Of a DNA stretch of 64,000 nucleotides, positions 27,024 through 41,890 are shown piece after piece. Under the pieces are notes generated by a model. It ran no database searches. It saw only the letters and a list, made by a program, of their open reading frames with translations, and had not been told where the DNA came from. Each line of letters starts with the position of its first letter. Position 1 is the stretch's first letter. A program made the translations under genes and the position numbers. The stretch comes from Flaccisagitta enflata. Taxonomy: Eukaryota > Chaetognatha > Sagittoidea > Aphragmophora. Location: contig OZ231127.1 of assembly GCA_965153355.1 (NCBI GenBank), positions 32,054,001-32,118,000 of the forward strand, written 5' to 3'.

Positions 27024-27025
27024 CG
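26934..27025. repeat. (TGTC)n microsatellite
   Basis: A TGTC array of about 90 bp. The following 130 bp (GTCCGTCAG, then CCACTGCCCAACCACAAGCGAC near 27110-27131) vaguely resembles a decayed A-family body, but no terminal hairpin is left, so I do not call one. Confidence 0.9.
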
Positions 27026-27541
27026 TCAGTTGGTTTGTCTTTCTGTTACTCCGTCTTACTGTCTCAAGCGTAAATCTAGCTGCCGTTTGGCGTAAATTTG
27101 ATTTTTTGTCCCACTGCCCAACCACAAGCGACAAGATCCGCTGAATACCCTGCCTCATTGACTTTACGCCTTAACTTTCTCGTCTTACCAATTATCATAA
27201 TTTTGAAATGTTAGTAATCTTTTTTCTATTTATGTATATAGCATTCTTCGTTTTCCCACAAATAACTGAATTGCCATACAGAAACGTGCAAAATATGGTT
27301 TCTTTCGGGCACTCCTACGAAATCGTATTCTTTTCCCATATGCAGCTCATCTTTCTTTCTTCCTCCACCTTCTTCGTCTTCTTCAAGTCGAGAGTAATTA
27401 TAAGTTGACCTATATTTTCCATGAGGCTGGCGTCACCCTCTCATATATTGCCAGCAATACAACCCCTTGTCCATGGCTCTTTCTCTGATTGGCTTCTCTT
27501 TTTCCCCTCTCATAGCTAGACTAGAGGCTAGTTCGCACAAT

Positions 27542-28290
<749 letters not shown>

Positions 28291-28309
28291 TGGTTGTGGC
28301 GGCGCTGTC

Positions 28310-28328
28310 TCTGTCTCTGTCTCTGTCT

Positions 28329-28372
<44 letters not shown>

Positions 28373-28410
28373 GATCTGCTTCCTCTCCATCTCTCTCTCT
28401 CTCACGATCA
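28310..28410. repeat. Interrupted (CT)n microsatellite
   Basis: CT runs with CTGTCT interruptions. Confidence 0.88.
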
Positions 28411-28489
28411 CGTCGGCTCTCGTTCTCCCCGCCTCCTCGAAAGAGACCCAATTGTTGGCGATAATAAACAGTCGTAAACAATAACAGAA

Positions 28490-28620
28490 CACATCCGGAG
28501 TTAGGTCGTTACATCCGGACCTATGAGTCGGCAACATGGACGAATTAATCGGTTACATCCAGACTCGAAGTCGGCAACATATCGCGAGCTCATGGCTTCA
28601 CATCCGGTCTCTATAACTTG
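28490..28620. repeat. Short ACATCCGG / GTCGGCAACAT repeats
   Basis: TTACATCCGGACC, TTACATCCAGACTC and TCACATCCGGTCTC alternate with GAGTCGGCAACATGG and AAGTCGGCAACATATC at steps of about 45 bp. This looks like two to three diverged tandem units. Confidence 0.6.
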
Positions 28621-28674
28621 CGTCGTTTTCTTCTTCTCCTTCTCCTTCGCGCATCAACTGATTCTGATCGAAAC

Positions 28675-29640
<966 letters not shown>

Positions 29641-29659
29641 GAGAGGTACGAAGAAAGGA

Positions 29660-29905
<246 letters not shown>

Positions 29906-30137
29906 GGGAGGGGAGGAAGATAAGAGGGGAGGAAATTAAGAAGAAAGGAGATTGGGAGGAAATGGAGGTAGAAAGGAGGTAAGGAATGATGAAGAGAAGG
30001 AAAAGGGTGATGAAGGAAGGAAAGGTAAAAAGTTTTGAAGGAAGGAAGGTTTTGTGGATAGATGGGAGGAAGAATAGAGGAAAGAAAGGAAGGAGGGTAG
30101 AGAAAAGTAAGAAAGAAAAGGAAAGAAAGATAAGGAA

Positions 30138-30176
30138 AGAAAGAAAGAAAGAAAGCAAGCAAGCAAGCAAGCAAGC

Positions 30177-30232
<56 letters not shown>

Positions 30233-30236
30233 AAAA

Positions 30237-30288
<52 letters not shown>

Positions 30289-30290
30289 AA
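30138..30290. repeat. (GAAA)n microsatellite with a (GCAA)n block
   Basis: GAAA array interrupted by five GCAA units at about 30156-30176, a clear local repeat-type switch. Confidence 0.94.
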
Positions 30291-30543
30291 CAAACCAAGA
30301 AGGATAGAAAGTGAGAAAGAAAGGAAGAAAGAGAGGAAAAAAAAGAAAGAAGGCGGAGTTAGACTCTTGATGCGATGACTCAGCGATGGAAGAAGATGGA
30401 AGACAAAAGAAGTGGAAAAAAAGTTGGAGTGAGGAAGAGGAAAAAATCGGAAACGGAGGAAAAAGGAAAGGAAAGGAAAAAGGAAAGAAAGGAGGAAGGG
30501 AAGTAACATAATGAAAAAAGGAAAACAAGGGAAAAGAAAAAAA

Positions 30544-30655
<112 letters not shown>

Positions 30656-30948
30656 TTAATCAGTCAGTAAATCAGTCTCTTTTCCGATCAGACAGACAGA
30701 CAGAAGGACAGGCAGACATACAGTATTGAAAAGGAAGCATCTAGGTACTACGTGACGGATCAGAAAAAAAGCAACATAGCCAACAATAGACTACCGGGCT
30801 GTGATATAGAAACAGACTATAACAGAAGAGACAAAGAACCAGAGAGACAAAAAGAAGAATAGACGGGAGGAAATTAGAAGGAACCGGATGATTGTCTTTG
30901 TTTATTGCTTCTAAGCAAAAGCGACAATTAGAAAGTAAATCTTCCGTT

Positions 30949-31083
<135 letters not shown>

Positions 31084-31084
31084 C

Positions 31085-32014
<930 letters not shown>

Positions 32015-32031
32015 GGTGCTGGAACCAAAGC

Positions 32032-32090
32032 TCTTCTTCTTCTTCTTCTCCTTCTTCTTCTTCTTCTTCTTCTTCTTTTTCTTCTTCTTC
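32032..32090. repeat. (CTT)n microsatellite
   Basis: Trinucleotide CTT array just downstream of the GT tract. Confidence 0.93.
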
Positions 32091-32600
32091 CGTTATTGGT
32101 TGTCAGTTGGTTTCGCAATCGATGCAACATATGACATCGAGCCAAAGCTTCATAGAGAGAATCAACGCAGTCAAACTGATGAAAAAAATGGCGGCAAAAT
32201 TTCTAAGGGTAATAATGATGATAACGAGTGTGATTTTAAATCTCGGTTTTATCAAAAATATACCATTTTCACTATTTCTACTCAATTTTCGATGAGGAAT
32301 TCAAAAATCACGGTCTCGAGAGCCTCAGACAACGTTTACAGGATCTATTGAGAAAACTTACATTAAGTGTGATGCGTTTTGTTCATTATACAGTAGTGAA
32401 TAAATAAATAATTCTGAACTGTTTCCACATACAATCTTGATGCACTTGCCGCTATTTCTTTTTAGCTACTGTGCAACCAAATCATCCTCTTTTTTTTTTT
32501 TTTACCCTCATGCCCTTTTCCAACCTTTTTTCCTTTCCCAGTTCGTGCCTTTCCTCCAACTCTGAATTCCACTTCATCTTTTTCCACCTCTCGAAAATTC
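32091..32600. other. Non-coding, no gene recognised
   Basis: Unique sequence turning pyrimidine-rich after 32480. Confidence 0.35.
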
Positions 32601-32604
32601 TTTA

Positions 32605-32791
<187 letters not shown>

Positions 32792-33139
32792 TTCTTTCAA
32801 TCGAGTCCTTTGCCCCTTTCCTCCGTCTTCCTTCTTATTTTGCTCCTTTCCTTTTCTTCTCCTCTTCCTCCTCATCTTCTCCTCCTCCTCCCCCTCCTCT
32901 TCCATCGCATTCCTTCGTCGATTCCTTTGGCCCAAATTGATCCCAAGTTTCCAATTTTGTCGTCTCACGTGCGAGACCTCCCCCACCTTCCGCTTCTTTA
33001 GTCTTTCTTCCTCTTCATTTTATCACACTTTGTTTTCCTCTCTTTTTTTTCTTTCTCCGTCGCAAAGAAACCACACGCAACTACCTATTTTCTTTTCCTT
33101 TCTTTTAACATTTTCTTTTCTCTTCATTTTTTTTTCCCT

Positions 33140-33834
33140 TTTTTTTTGGCAGCGGCCCCGAAGGGGACGAAGTCCTGTAGAACACAGGGGGACTTTCGTT
33201 CATCCGTTCGTTCGTTCGTCCCCCCCATCAGGCCTCTCAGGCCTCAAATCAGGCCTCTCAGCCTCAAAACTGGCCTCTCAGGCTTGAAATCTGGCCCGTC
33301 AGGCCTTAAATCTGGCCTCTCAAGCCTCTATCCCAGCCTCTCAAATCTGGCCTCTCAGGCCTCTCAGGCCTCATCTGGCCTTGAAGGCCTCAAATCTGGC
33401 CTGTCAGGCCTCACACCTGGCCTTGCAGGCCTCAAATTAGCACTCTCAGGCCTCAAATTAGCCCTCTCAGGTCTTAGATCTAGCCTCTCAAGCCTCAAAT
33501 CCAGCCTCTCTAATATGGCCTCTCAGGCCTCAAATCTGGTCTGTCAGGCCTCAAATCCGGCCTGTCACGCCTGATGGCCTCAAACCTGGGCTCCTGAGCC
33601 TCAAGTTAGCCTTGGAAAAGGCTTCATACTCTTGAAGGCCTTCAATCAGCTGATTATAGCATCTCATCAATATTTTCAGGCAGGACGAAAGTCAGAAAGT
33701 CAGAAAGTCCCCCTGTGTTCTACAGGACTTCGTCCCCTTTGGGGCCGCTGCCCTGCCACCTTTCACACAAATTCACAATCATGCAAAGCAGGGCAACGGG
33801 TATCGCTGACCACATATTGCCCTTGGGCGACCTG
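33140..33834 (+). mobile_element. B-family element, subtype B2
   Basis: T-run, GGCAGCGGCCCCGAAGGGG, then ACGAAGTCCTGTAGAACACA and GGGGGACTTTCGT. The array is of 20-21 bp units (GGCCTCAAATCTGGCCTCTCA type). The right terminal repeat is the exact inverse over AAGTCCCCCTGTGTTCTACA and GGACTTCGTCCCC, reaching GGGGCCGCTGCC near 33753. The tail has GCAGGGCAACGGGTATCGC and the end hairpin GCCCTTGGGC. Complete copy of about 690 bp. Confidence 0.92.
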
Positions 33835-33842
33835 TTCTTTCC

Positions 33843-34425
33843 TTTTTTTGGGCAGCGGCCCCGAAGGGGCCGATGACCTATGCTCTCACACATAGGGGAA
33901 ATTTCTCCTTCTTCTTCTCCTCCTTCTTCTCCTCCTTCTCCGTCTTCCCCCCTTGAGGCTCAAATCCCAGCCTCGAAGCTCAAATCCCAGCCTGGAGGCT
34001 CAAATCCCAGCCTGGAGGATCAAATCCCAGCCTGGAGGTTCAAATCCTAGCCTCGAGGCTCAAATCCTAGCCTCGAGGCTCAAATCCTAGCCTCGAGGCT
34101 CAAATCCTAGCCTCAAGGCTCAAACCGCAGCCTCAACGCTCAAATCCCAGTCTCGAGTGTCTTATCCCAGACCCCAGGCTCAAATCCCAGCTTCAAGGTT
34201 TAAATCCCAGCCTCGAGGCTCAAATCCCAGCCTTGAGGCCCAATTCCTGGTCTTGAGGCCCAAATCCTGGTCTCACGGCCCTAATTCCAGCCTTGAAGCT
34301 CAAATAAAAACAGCATAGGTCATCGGCCCCTTCGGGGCCGCTGCCCCTCTAACCACCACACACCCACATACACTCACATAGGGGCAACGGGTACCGCTGA
34401 CCATCTGACGCTTTTGCGACTATTT
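33843..34425 (+). mobile_element. B-family element, subtype B1
   Basis: Only about 10 bp of T-rich sequence separates it from the B2 copy. Left repeat GGGCAGCGGCCCCGAAGGGG, then CCGATGACCTATG and the hairpin partner CATAGGGG. A CTTCTTCTCC tract follows, then a very regular 20-bp array (CCTCGAGGCTCAAATCCCAG). The right repeat is inverted (GCATAGGTCATCGG to CCGCTGCCCC). The tail has AACGGGTACCGCTGACC and CGCTTTTGCG. Complete copy of about 580 bp. Confidence 0.93.
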
Positions 34426-36310
34426 TGTTTTCAATCTTTTTTTATTTTTCTATAATCTTTTACTTTTTGCTTTTTTGTTCTTAAACTTTTTTTTTAACTC
34501 GAATATTCTTAATTTTCTACCTTATTTGCTTCCTGTCATACAACATAGTGTTTTTTTCATCGCTTTCTGCTCCTCCAAAATGTCACCAAAGGTTTGTTAA
34601 CATGAGTAAATGAAAATAAACAATCATTAAATCATTGCTGGTGCTGGTCCCAGTCGAGTTAGGGTTGGTTCGAGCGTCTTGGAGTACTCGAGCATTTTGG
34701 TAAGGTAAGAGCAAAAAAGAAGAAAAACAAAACAAAAACAAAAACAAAAGGAGAAACCTTAGACGCTCAAAAAATCAAAATGGAACGTTGTGAGTAAACC
34801 AGTCGCTTTCACGCGACTAAGTGTCCAGCGTCACAATGTTTTGGTATATATCTGTGTACTGTACTGTATACTGTATAGCTGCGTAGCTGTGTACTGTATA
34901 GTGTGCAGCGCAAGTGTTTCAGCATCAAGATTGATCCTTTGCTAATGCAAGGAGCTGACACAGCCTCTCCATATTCAAGTCATGGCCGTATTGAGTTCCT
35001 GAATAATTCAGTCTTGAATATACAACAAAACCGTCCTATAACGGGTCTTACATAAAAAAGGGCAAGTAGTTTTTATTAAGGAAAAATTTTTGTTTGGTTA
35101 CTTAGAGCTGACTATGTGGTGTCAATGGATGCAGCTTTAGGTACCGGACAAGTTGGTGAAAGAATTTTAATTCTAGCATTTAGTAGAGACGAGTAAATCA
35201 AAATAAACAATATTTCCCGTATAAATTGGCAACAAAACCGGGACAAAAGGGTCACTTGCCCATTAAGTGCTGCCTCTTTGGCCTTGGCTTAAACTATTTC
35301 ATATGATTTGCTGCTGCAGGAAAAACAAAAGACACTGCAAAATGGTGTAGGTTACAATGCATTCTTTACAACCAATAGCAGGCAAGAGGAGGAAAAAGGA
35401 GGAAAGGACTGGAAAGGAGGAGGAGAAGGAAAAGAAGAGGGGGAAAGAAGAAGAAGAAGGAAAGGAAGAGGAAGCTTGAATTGTTTTTCCAATAGAGACA
35501 CCTCTGCACTATTCAAACATAGCTAAGCCAAGCCTTGCCAATCTTAACCATTCAAAGCCAAGCCATGACTCCATAAGTAGTTAAGCTAAGCTAAGCTATG
35601 TTCCACTCTCTCATGAGCTTTGACAGTTCCGCCCATTTGATGCCATTGGTGATGCCACACCAAGCTGATCATGCCATGGAATAATTACCTCACTGTTTTT
35701 GAATTTTGATTTTTAAAAGGTCTCAAGCTGATTGCGGTACTGTTAGGCTAAAGAATCAAATCCACATAAACGATAGTTATTGGACTTAATGGTTTGCTTG
35801 CAAGAAAAATCGTGAAACAGTACTCCATTTAGAGAGAATTTCAGAACCAAGATTTACTCTCTGCCTGATCTTGTTTAATTTTTTTTTCTTGATGTTTAAT
35901 TCAATTTTGATTGTTTTCTTTTGTTTTCAAATTTATATCATTTCCAAACTGTGCAGAAATTCAAAGAGCTTTTTTGGAAAATGATTAGCTGCAATATGCA
36001 AAATATTATATTTCACTGAAATGTTCATGAGTTGATTTTTTCATAAATCAGATGCAAACCTTTTAACTACGACTTATCAAATTTATATTAATGGTTGAAA
36101 ACATTAATGACAAGCTAAAATTTAATTTCAATTCTGCCTAAACAACATTTAAAACAATTTTTTAAAAACTTTGCGCAAATGAAACATCATTAATGTTTTT
36201 TTACTTAAATTTGATATATTTAGAATAACAAAGCAAATCACTGCCAGTAATACTCTGCACCATTAAACTCTTCAATTCTTTAAGGCTGCAGCTGCAATAT
36301 GTAAATTATC
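34426..36310. other. Non-coding, no gene recognised
   Basis: Mostly unique A/T-rich DNA. It holds a solo A-type hairpin at 34801-34818 and a 27-bp segment at 35039-35065 that reappears inverted at 47329-47355. GCTAAGCTAAGC and CAAGCCAAGCC short repeats lie at 35520-35600, and a first diverged ATATGCAAA motif lies near 35990. Confidence 0.4.
34801..34818. mobile_element. Solo A-family terminal hairpin
   Basis: AGTCGCTTTCACGCGACT followed by AAG matches the A terminal hairpin with a changed centre, but no A body adjoins it on either side. It could be a decayed end or a solo terminus. Confidence 0.5.
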
Positions 36311-36467
36311 TTTTGTCGCATGTTATGGGACTCTACTCCCCGCTTTGTTGGTCAAAATTTACTTTTGGGTTTATGCGGTCTTTGACCTCACTGCTTCTGC
36401 CCAATTGATGAAGTGAATTAAAATACAGCCCGTGCCCACCAGCACGCGACTTGGGTAGCCTTGTATG
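36311..36467 (+). mobile_element. Degraded A-family element, A1-like
   Basis: The hairpin is worn (TCGCATGTTATGGGACT) and followed by CTCTACTCCCCGCTTTGTTGG. CACTGCTTCTGCCCAATTG, the intact inner repeat GCACGCGACT and TTGGGTAGCCTTGTATG remain. Confidence 0.75.
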
Positions 36468-37220
36468 CTTTTGTAATGGAGTGAATAAAAGTGAATAGAA
36501 GAAAGATTGCTGACATGTAACTGATTTTGAACAAAATTATCACCATTCTAAAAGCATTTCAGGTGATCCTATGAAGTGAAGAATTCGACCTCTGGTCAAT
36601 AAAAACTTTACACAAACGATACATCAATCAGAGTTTTTTTGTTACCTGATTTTTATGCCACGAGGGACTATATACATCATTGCTAGTAATAGTCTTTGCC
36701 ATAGAACTCTTCAATTTCTTTAAAACTGCAATATGTAAATTAGTTTTTACTTTTGTTCTGGACTTTACAAAGTAAGAATCACAAGAAAGAATAAAATGCC
36801 AAAAGCCTCAAAGGACATTGTACTTTCAATTGTTGACACGCAATTATATCAGTCAAGGCAGAGGTAAGCATAACTTTAGCATGATCCACTATTGATAGAA
36901 AGGGCATAGATTGTTTAGAGGGAAAAGGGTGGCAACAAAGATATCCTTTTGATTTTTTAACTTCATGTTAGACTGTAAGGAGCAAAACGAATTATAACAT
37001 GATACTGGTCAAATTGTGGAATGGCTCATAGGCATTGCTGAGTTCACAAAAATGATTTGACTATTAGACTAATGGTCTAATGATCAACGAAAGACCGATC
37101 CATGCACCTGAAAAAGATGACATTCAGGAAGTTTTTTTAGGTCACCATAGGACTGCAATATGCAAATGAATATGAGGTCTTCACCTCCCAGTGCTTGCTA
37201 TAATGTTTAGAAGTCTAAAC

Positions 37221-37411
37221 AAGTGCCGTATACACGGCAGCAATAGTCGCAGACGGGTGGGCAGGAGCGAAAAACCTCAAAAAGTGACTTTGTGATGGAC
37301 GGACCGACCAACGGACCAACCGACCGACGGACGGACTGACGGACGGACCAACAGACAGACCAATGGACCGAAAAGTGGCTTATAGAGTCGCATGTCCGCG
37401 ACTTAAATGCA
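37221..37411 (-). mobile_element. A-family hairpin element, A2/A3-like
   Basis: On + it runs GTGCCGTATACACGGC, inner repeat AGTCGCAGAC, GGGTGGGCAGGAGC, a GGACGGACC array and GGCTTATAGAG. It ends in the hairpin AGTCGCATGTCCGCGACT. Inner GAC pairs with GTC of the outer half. Confidence 0.83.
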
Positions 37412-37441
37412 AAAAAGGCATTCAAATTTCAAAACAACTTT

Positions 37442-37518
37442 GTGACCAACCAACTAACCAACAGATAAACTGACAGACCAAAAAGTGGCTTATAGAGTCA
37501 CGTAACACACGACTAAAA
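37442..37518 (-). mobile_element. Truncated A-family end
   Basis: Only a CCAACC/ACAGAC array, AAAAAGTGGCTTATAGAG and the hairpin AGTCACGTAACACACGACT plus AAAA remain. It lies 30 bp from the previous copy and shares the AGTGGCTTATAGAGTC junction, so it may be a partial tandem duplicate. Confidence 0.75.
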
Positions 37519-37941
37519 GCAAGATAAAGACAAGAAGACAAGACAAAGAAATGAAAAGTTTCCATCCATTAATCATCAGTTTTAACTATTCAGATTGCTT
37601 TTAAATCAATGGGTAGAAAAACCAGTGGCCAGTTAGTCAGGGTGCCCAAATGAAGTGTAGACACAATTCTTCTTTTTGGTTTCTGTCAGACATTTAGGAG
37701 CAAAATCAATTCCAATATGATAGTGGTCTGATTGTGGAATGACTCTCGCGTTGCAGATATCAAGAGATGGACTTGAATGTTAGACAGATGGACAAATGAT
37801 CTACTATAGACCAATCAATGCCATTGAAAGAAATCATACTTAGGAAGTTTTTTTTAGGTACTACAGAGCTGCAATATGCAAATGAGATTGAAAGTGTCCC
37901 TTGTCAGTCTTGTTCTGTTTAAGCTGCATTGAGAGGTTGAT

Positions 37942-38127
37942 AAAACAAGGCCGCATATACGGCTACCCAAGTCGCGTGCGGGTGCGTAGGGGCAGTGATG
38001 AAATTGACCAACCAAGCAGTTGGGCAGGAGCAGTAACCCAAAAATCGCTAAGCATGACCAACCAACAGACCGACAGACTGACAGACCAACAGAGCGGGTT
38101 GTAGAGTCACGTGCATGCAACTAAAAA
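37942..38127 (-). mobile_element. A-family hairpin element, subtype A1
   Basis: On +, AACAAGGCCGCATATACGGC, inner AGTCGCGTGC, GTAGGGGCAGTGATGAAATT, TTGGGCAGGAGCAG and a GACCAACAGACC array lead to the hairpin AGTCACGTGCATGCAACT plus AAAAA. Confidence 0.87.
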
Positions 38128-39269
38128 GTGGGTGACAAACAGCTGATTCTCTTCCTGTCAATTCCTATTAGAAACTGGTCAGGTTGCCTACAATTTATTG
38201 GGTATAAAGGGCATTGACCAGTTTGTGGAAGTGTATTCAACAAACGGCAAAGATAAACCATTAGTTCTGATGCCAAATTTTTTTAAGGTCTGTATTAATG
38301 GATTTTTTTAGATTTCTTTAGATAGAGCCAAATGAATTACAACCACAGTTTTCAAAAGTAACTTCTAGCATCCTATTTTTTGGAAGCATTTTTGTGGTGA
38401 TGATCACTCTGTAAAAAACTAAATGGAGGCCACAACCTGATGCCTAATGTAATAGCTTTAGCTAGATAACACATTATCACAAGAATGACTTGATTTTTGG
38501 ACAGATGGAAAATGATCTGCTAGGGAGGAACTAACACACCTATTAAACTGACATTCGGGAGGTTGCATATCAATTTACCAAAGAGCTGCAAGATGCTGAT
38601 GAGTCATCAGTCTTGCCACTTTGTCAGCTCTCCTATCTATGAATTCTCATTAATCAGGCTGGATGGCTCCTGGGCATTGCTTGGATTGTTGGGTGGTCGA
38701 GATCAATTGAAAAAAGTCAATCACCCAAACATTTGTGGGCTGTTTTACCTTAATCTCACAATAGTGCATTCAAAGGTCAAACAAAGCTATCATGAATGAA
38801 TCCCCTGGGCAAGAGAAAGAATTGCAACATCACAGAAATCCAACAAAATCATTTGCATATTGCAGTAGCTGCTCAGGCTTGATCAATATCTTGAGCTATG
38901 TCTTCTGTTCAAAATTTCGGAATCAATCATTAATCATTACTTTTAATGACACATCATTTTCATGTATGTTTCTGTCTTATCTCTTTTAATAGTAATAATA
39001 GATTATCTGTCTACTTTTCTCACTTACCTATGGAAAGTTTCTTATCTTCCCAATTTAACAATCAGAAACATGATATTAAGATTCTGCGGGGGGGAGGGGG
39101 AAAAAGAAATAAGCTGTAAACTGATAACTGTTTTAGAGATGTTAGGCTTCTGAACCTATTTTTCTTTATTTTTTCTGTAAGCAAAACCTCAAGGAAATTT
39201 CCAATTTTGGGAAGAGCTTAACTTCAGGTGATGATGAGAAGTGAAGCATAGGTTTGCAGCCTAAAGGTT

Positions 39270-39725
39270 TTGGAATAGGGTTGAGCTTGGGGGAAATGAT
39301 TAGTTTAGGGATAGAATTAAGTTTAAGGGCTAGGGTCTGCTTCAAGGATGAAGGGATAGGGATCAAATTTGGAGGTGGGAGTAATCTAGGCGTTGGGTTG
39401 AGTTGAGGAGGCTTGGGGAAGGGGGTAGGGTTGGAGCTAAGGGTTGAGGTAGAGTTAAGGATAAAGGTGGCGTTCAGAGCAAGAGTGGAGTTGGGGGTGG
39501 AACTTGGGGTAGGGATAGATTTATGGTTGGGATGGAGGTAGAGGTAAAGGTGGGGTTAGGGGTAAAGGTGGAGTTTGGGGAAGTGATGGACTTAAGTGGA
39601 GAGGTAAAGTTAGGGATAGGGGTGGTGATAAGGGAAGTGGTGGAGCAAGTGGTAGGGAGGAGGTTGGGGTCAGGGTGGAACTAATGAAGAGTAGTCTAAG
39701 AAGTAGTCTAAGAAGTAGTCTAAGA
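39270..39725. repeat. G-rich degenerate short repeat at the palindrome centre
   Basis: Frequent GGGTTGAGG, GGGGTAGGG and AGGTGGGGTTAGGGG phrases give many G3-4 runs on +. It is matched by C-rich sequence at 39860-40070 in the other arm. G-quadruplex formation is plausible. The phrases are not a regular telomere repeat. Confidence 0.7.
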
Positions 39726-39727
39726 AG

Positions 39728-39865
39728 CATTAGATGGTCAGCGGTACCCAATGGGGAATAACGGAGAATTTTAAGGACTAAGCCTCAGATTTGAGATTAA
39801 ATGAAGCCTTCAGGTTAGGATTTGGGTCTCAAGCTTTTAGGTTAGGATTTGGGCTTCAAGGCTGA
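39728..39865 (-). mobile_element. Decayed B-family fragment in the palindrome spacer
   Basis: AGATGGTCAGCGGTACCCAA is the inverse of the B tail (GGGTACCGCTGACCATCT). Downstream, AGGTTAGGATTTGGGTCTCAAG repeats recall the B 20-bp array in reverse. The terminal hairpins are gone. Confidence 0.6.
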
Positions 39866-41433
39866 CTCCACCCCTTCACCTACATCCAACCCTTACTCAA
39901 CCCTACTCCAAAGCCCATACCTAATCCTCCCAAAGCTCCTCCTCAACTCACCCCAATGCCTAGATAACTCCTACCTCCAAATTCAATCCCTATTCCTTCA
40001 TCCTTGAAGCAAACCCTAGACCTTAAACTTAATTCTATCCCCAACCCAATCCCAAAATCTTTAAGCTGCAAAAATCAGGCCTTACTTCTCACCATCGCCT
40101 GAACTTAAAAAATTGGAAATTGGAAAATGGAAATTGCCTTGAGGTTTTGCTTTTAGGAAAAATGGAGAAAAACAGGTTCAGAAGCCTAAGATCTCTTAAA
40201 TAGTTATCACTTTTCAGCCTATTCCTCTCCCCCCAAGCAGATTGTATCATGTTTCTGATTGTTAAATTGGGATGGTAAGGAACTTTCTATAGGCAAGTGA
40301 GAAAAGAAGACAAGATAGTTTATCATTACTACTAAAAGAGATATGACAGATAGATACATGAAAACAATGTGTCGTTAAAAGTTGTGATTCATGATCGATT
40401 CCAAAATTTTGAACAGAAGACATGGCTCAAGATATTGATCAAGCCTGAGCAGCTACTGCAATATGCAAATGATTTTGTTGGATTTCTGTGGTGTTAGAAT
40501 TCTTTCTCTTGCCCAGGGGATTCATTAATGATAGCTTTGTTTGACCTCTGAATAATTTACACTATTGTGAGATTAAGGGGATCAGCCCACAAATCTTTGG
40601 GTGATTGAATTTTTTCAATAGATCTAGACCACTTAACAATCCAAGCAATGCACAGGAGCCATCCAGCCTGATGAATGAGAATTCATGGATAGGAGAACTG
40701 ATCAAGTGGCGATACTGATGACTCATCAGCATATTGCAGCTCTTTGGTTAATTGATAAGCAACCACCCGAATGTCAGTTTGATAGATGTGTTGGTTCATC
40801 CCTTGTAGATCATTTTCTATCTATCCAAAAGTCAAGTCATTCTCGTGATGATATGTTATTTAGCTAAAGCTATCACATTAGGCTTCAGGCTCCATTTGTT
40901 TTCCTACAGAGAGATCATCAATTCAAAAATGCTTGTAGAAAATAAGATGTTATTTTTGAAAACTGTAGTTGGAATTCTTTTGGCTCCTTACAATCTGAAA
41001 ACCCCTTGATACAGATCTTGGAAAACTTAGGCAACAAAACTTATGTTTTATCTTTGCCCTTTGTTGAAAACACTTCCACAAACTGGTCAATGCCCTTTAT
41101 ACCCATTAAATTGTGGGCAACCTAACCAGTTTTGAATAGGAACAGGAAGAGAATCAGTCATATGTCACCCACCTTTTTTATCAACCTCTTTATGCAGCTA
41201 AAACAGTACAAAAGACTGAGAAGGGACACTTTCAATCTCATTTGCATATTGCAGCTTTGTTGTACCTAAAAAAAAACTTCCTGGGTGTGAGTTTTTTCAA
41301 TAGTGGATCATTGGTCCATTGGTCTAACATTCAAGTCCATCTCTTAATATCTGCAATGCCTGAGAGTCATTCCATAATCAGACCACTATCATATTGGAAT
41401 TTATTTTGCTCCTAACCGTCTGAAAGAGACCAA

Positions 41434-41633
41434 AAACAAGGCTGGATACACTGCCATCAGTTGCGGATGGGTGGGCAGGGGCGGAAATGCTACTGTCCGC
41501 AACTAAATATGTTCTAAAACGCTCATTTCCTCACTTTTCGACTCATGTCCATGGACCGACCAACCAACCCACCAATGGATGGGCGGACGGACACAGCCTC
41601 TTATAGAGTTGTGTGTCCGCAACTAAAAACGGA
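41434..41633 (-). mobile_element. A-family element, subtype A3, with an extra A end inside
   Basis: On + it runs AACAAGGCTGGATACACTGCC, inner AGTTGCGGAT, GGGTGGGCAGGGGCGGAAATGC, then about 26 unexpected bases holding GTCCGCAACTAAA, then AACGCTCATTTCCTCAC and TTTTCGACTC. A GGAC-type array ends in the hairpin AGTTGTGTGTCCGCAACT plus AAAAA. The extra bases copy an A3 terminus. Confidence 0.83.
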
Positions 41634-41723
41634 CACTGGACTTTAAACACATTGACTTAAAAGCAATCTGATTAGTTATAACTGAGAATAAACCGATGGA
41701 AAACTATCCATTTGTCTTTCTCT

Positions 41724-41890
41724 AGTTTTTAGTTGCAGACATGCAACTCTATAAGAGGCTTTGTCCGTCGGTCAGTCGGTCGGTCGGTTGGTTGGTTGGT
41801 CAGTGGACACGAGTCGAAAAGTGAGGAAACGCGCATTTCCACCCCTGCCCACCCCTCCGCAACTGGTGGCCGTGTATCCGGCCTTGTTAG
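41724..41890 (+). mobile_element. A-family hairpin element, subtype A3
   Basis: T-run plus AGTTGCAGACATGCAACT (41731-41748), CTCTATAAGAGGCTTTGTCCG and a TCGG/TTGG array. The A3 core has GAGTCGAAAAGTGAGG. The inner copy is TCCGCAACT, followed by GGTGGCCGTGTATCCGGCC and TTG. Confidence 0.9.

Noticed and set aside
33960-34300. CRISPR-like array of 20-bp repeats
   Set aside because: Units are directly tandem without unique spacers and sit inside a B-family element of a eukaryotic genome.
39270-39725. Interstitial telomere array
   Set aside because: GGGTTAGGG-like words occur, but there is no regular 6-7-bp period.
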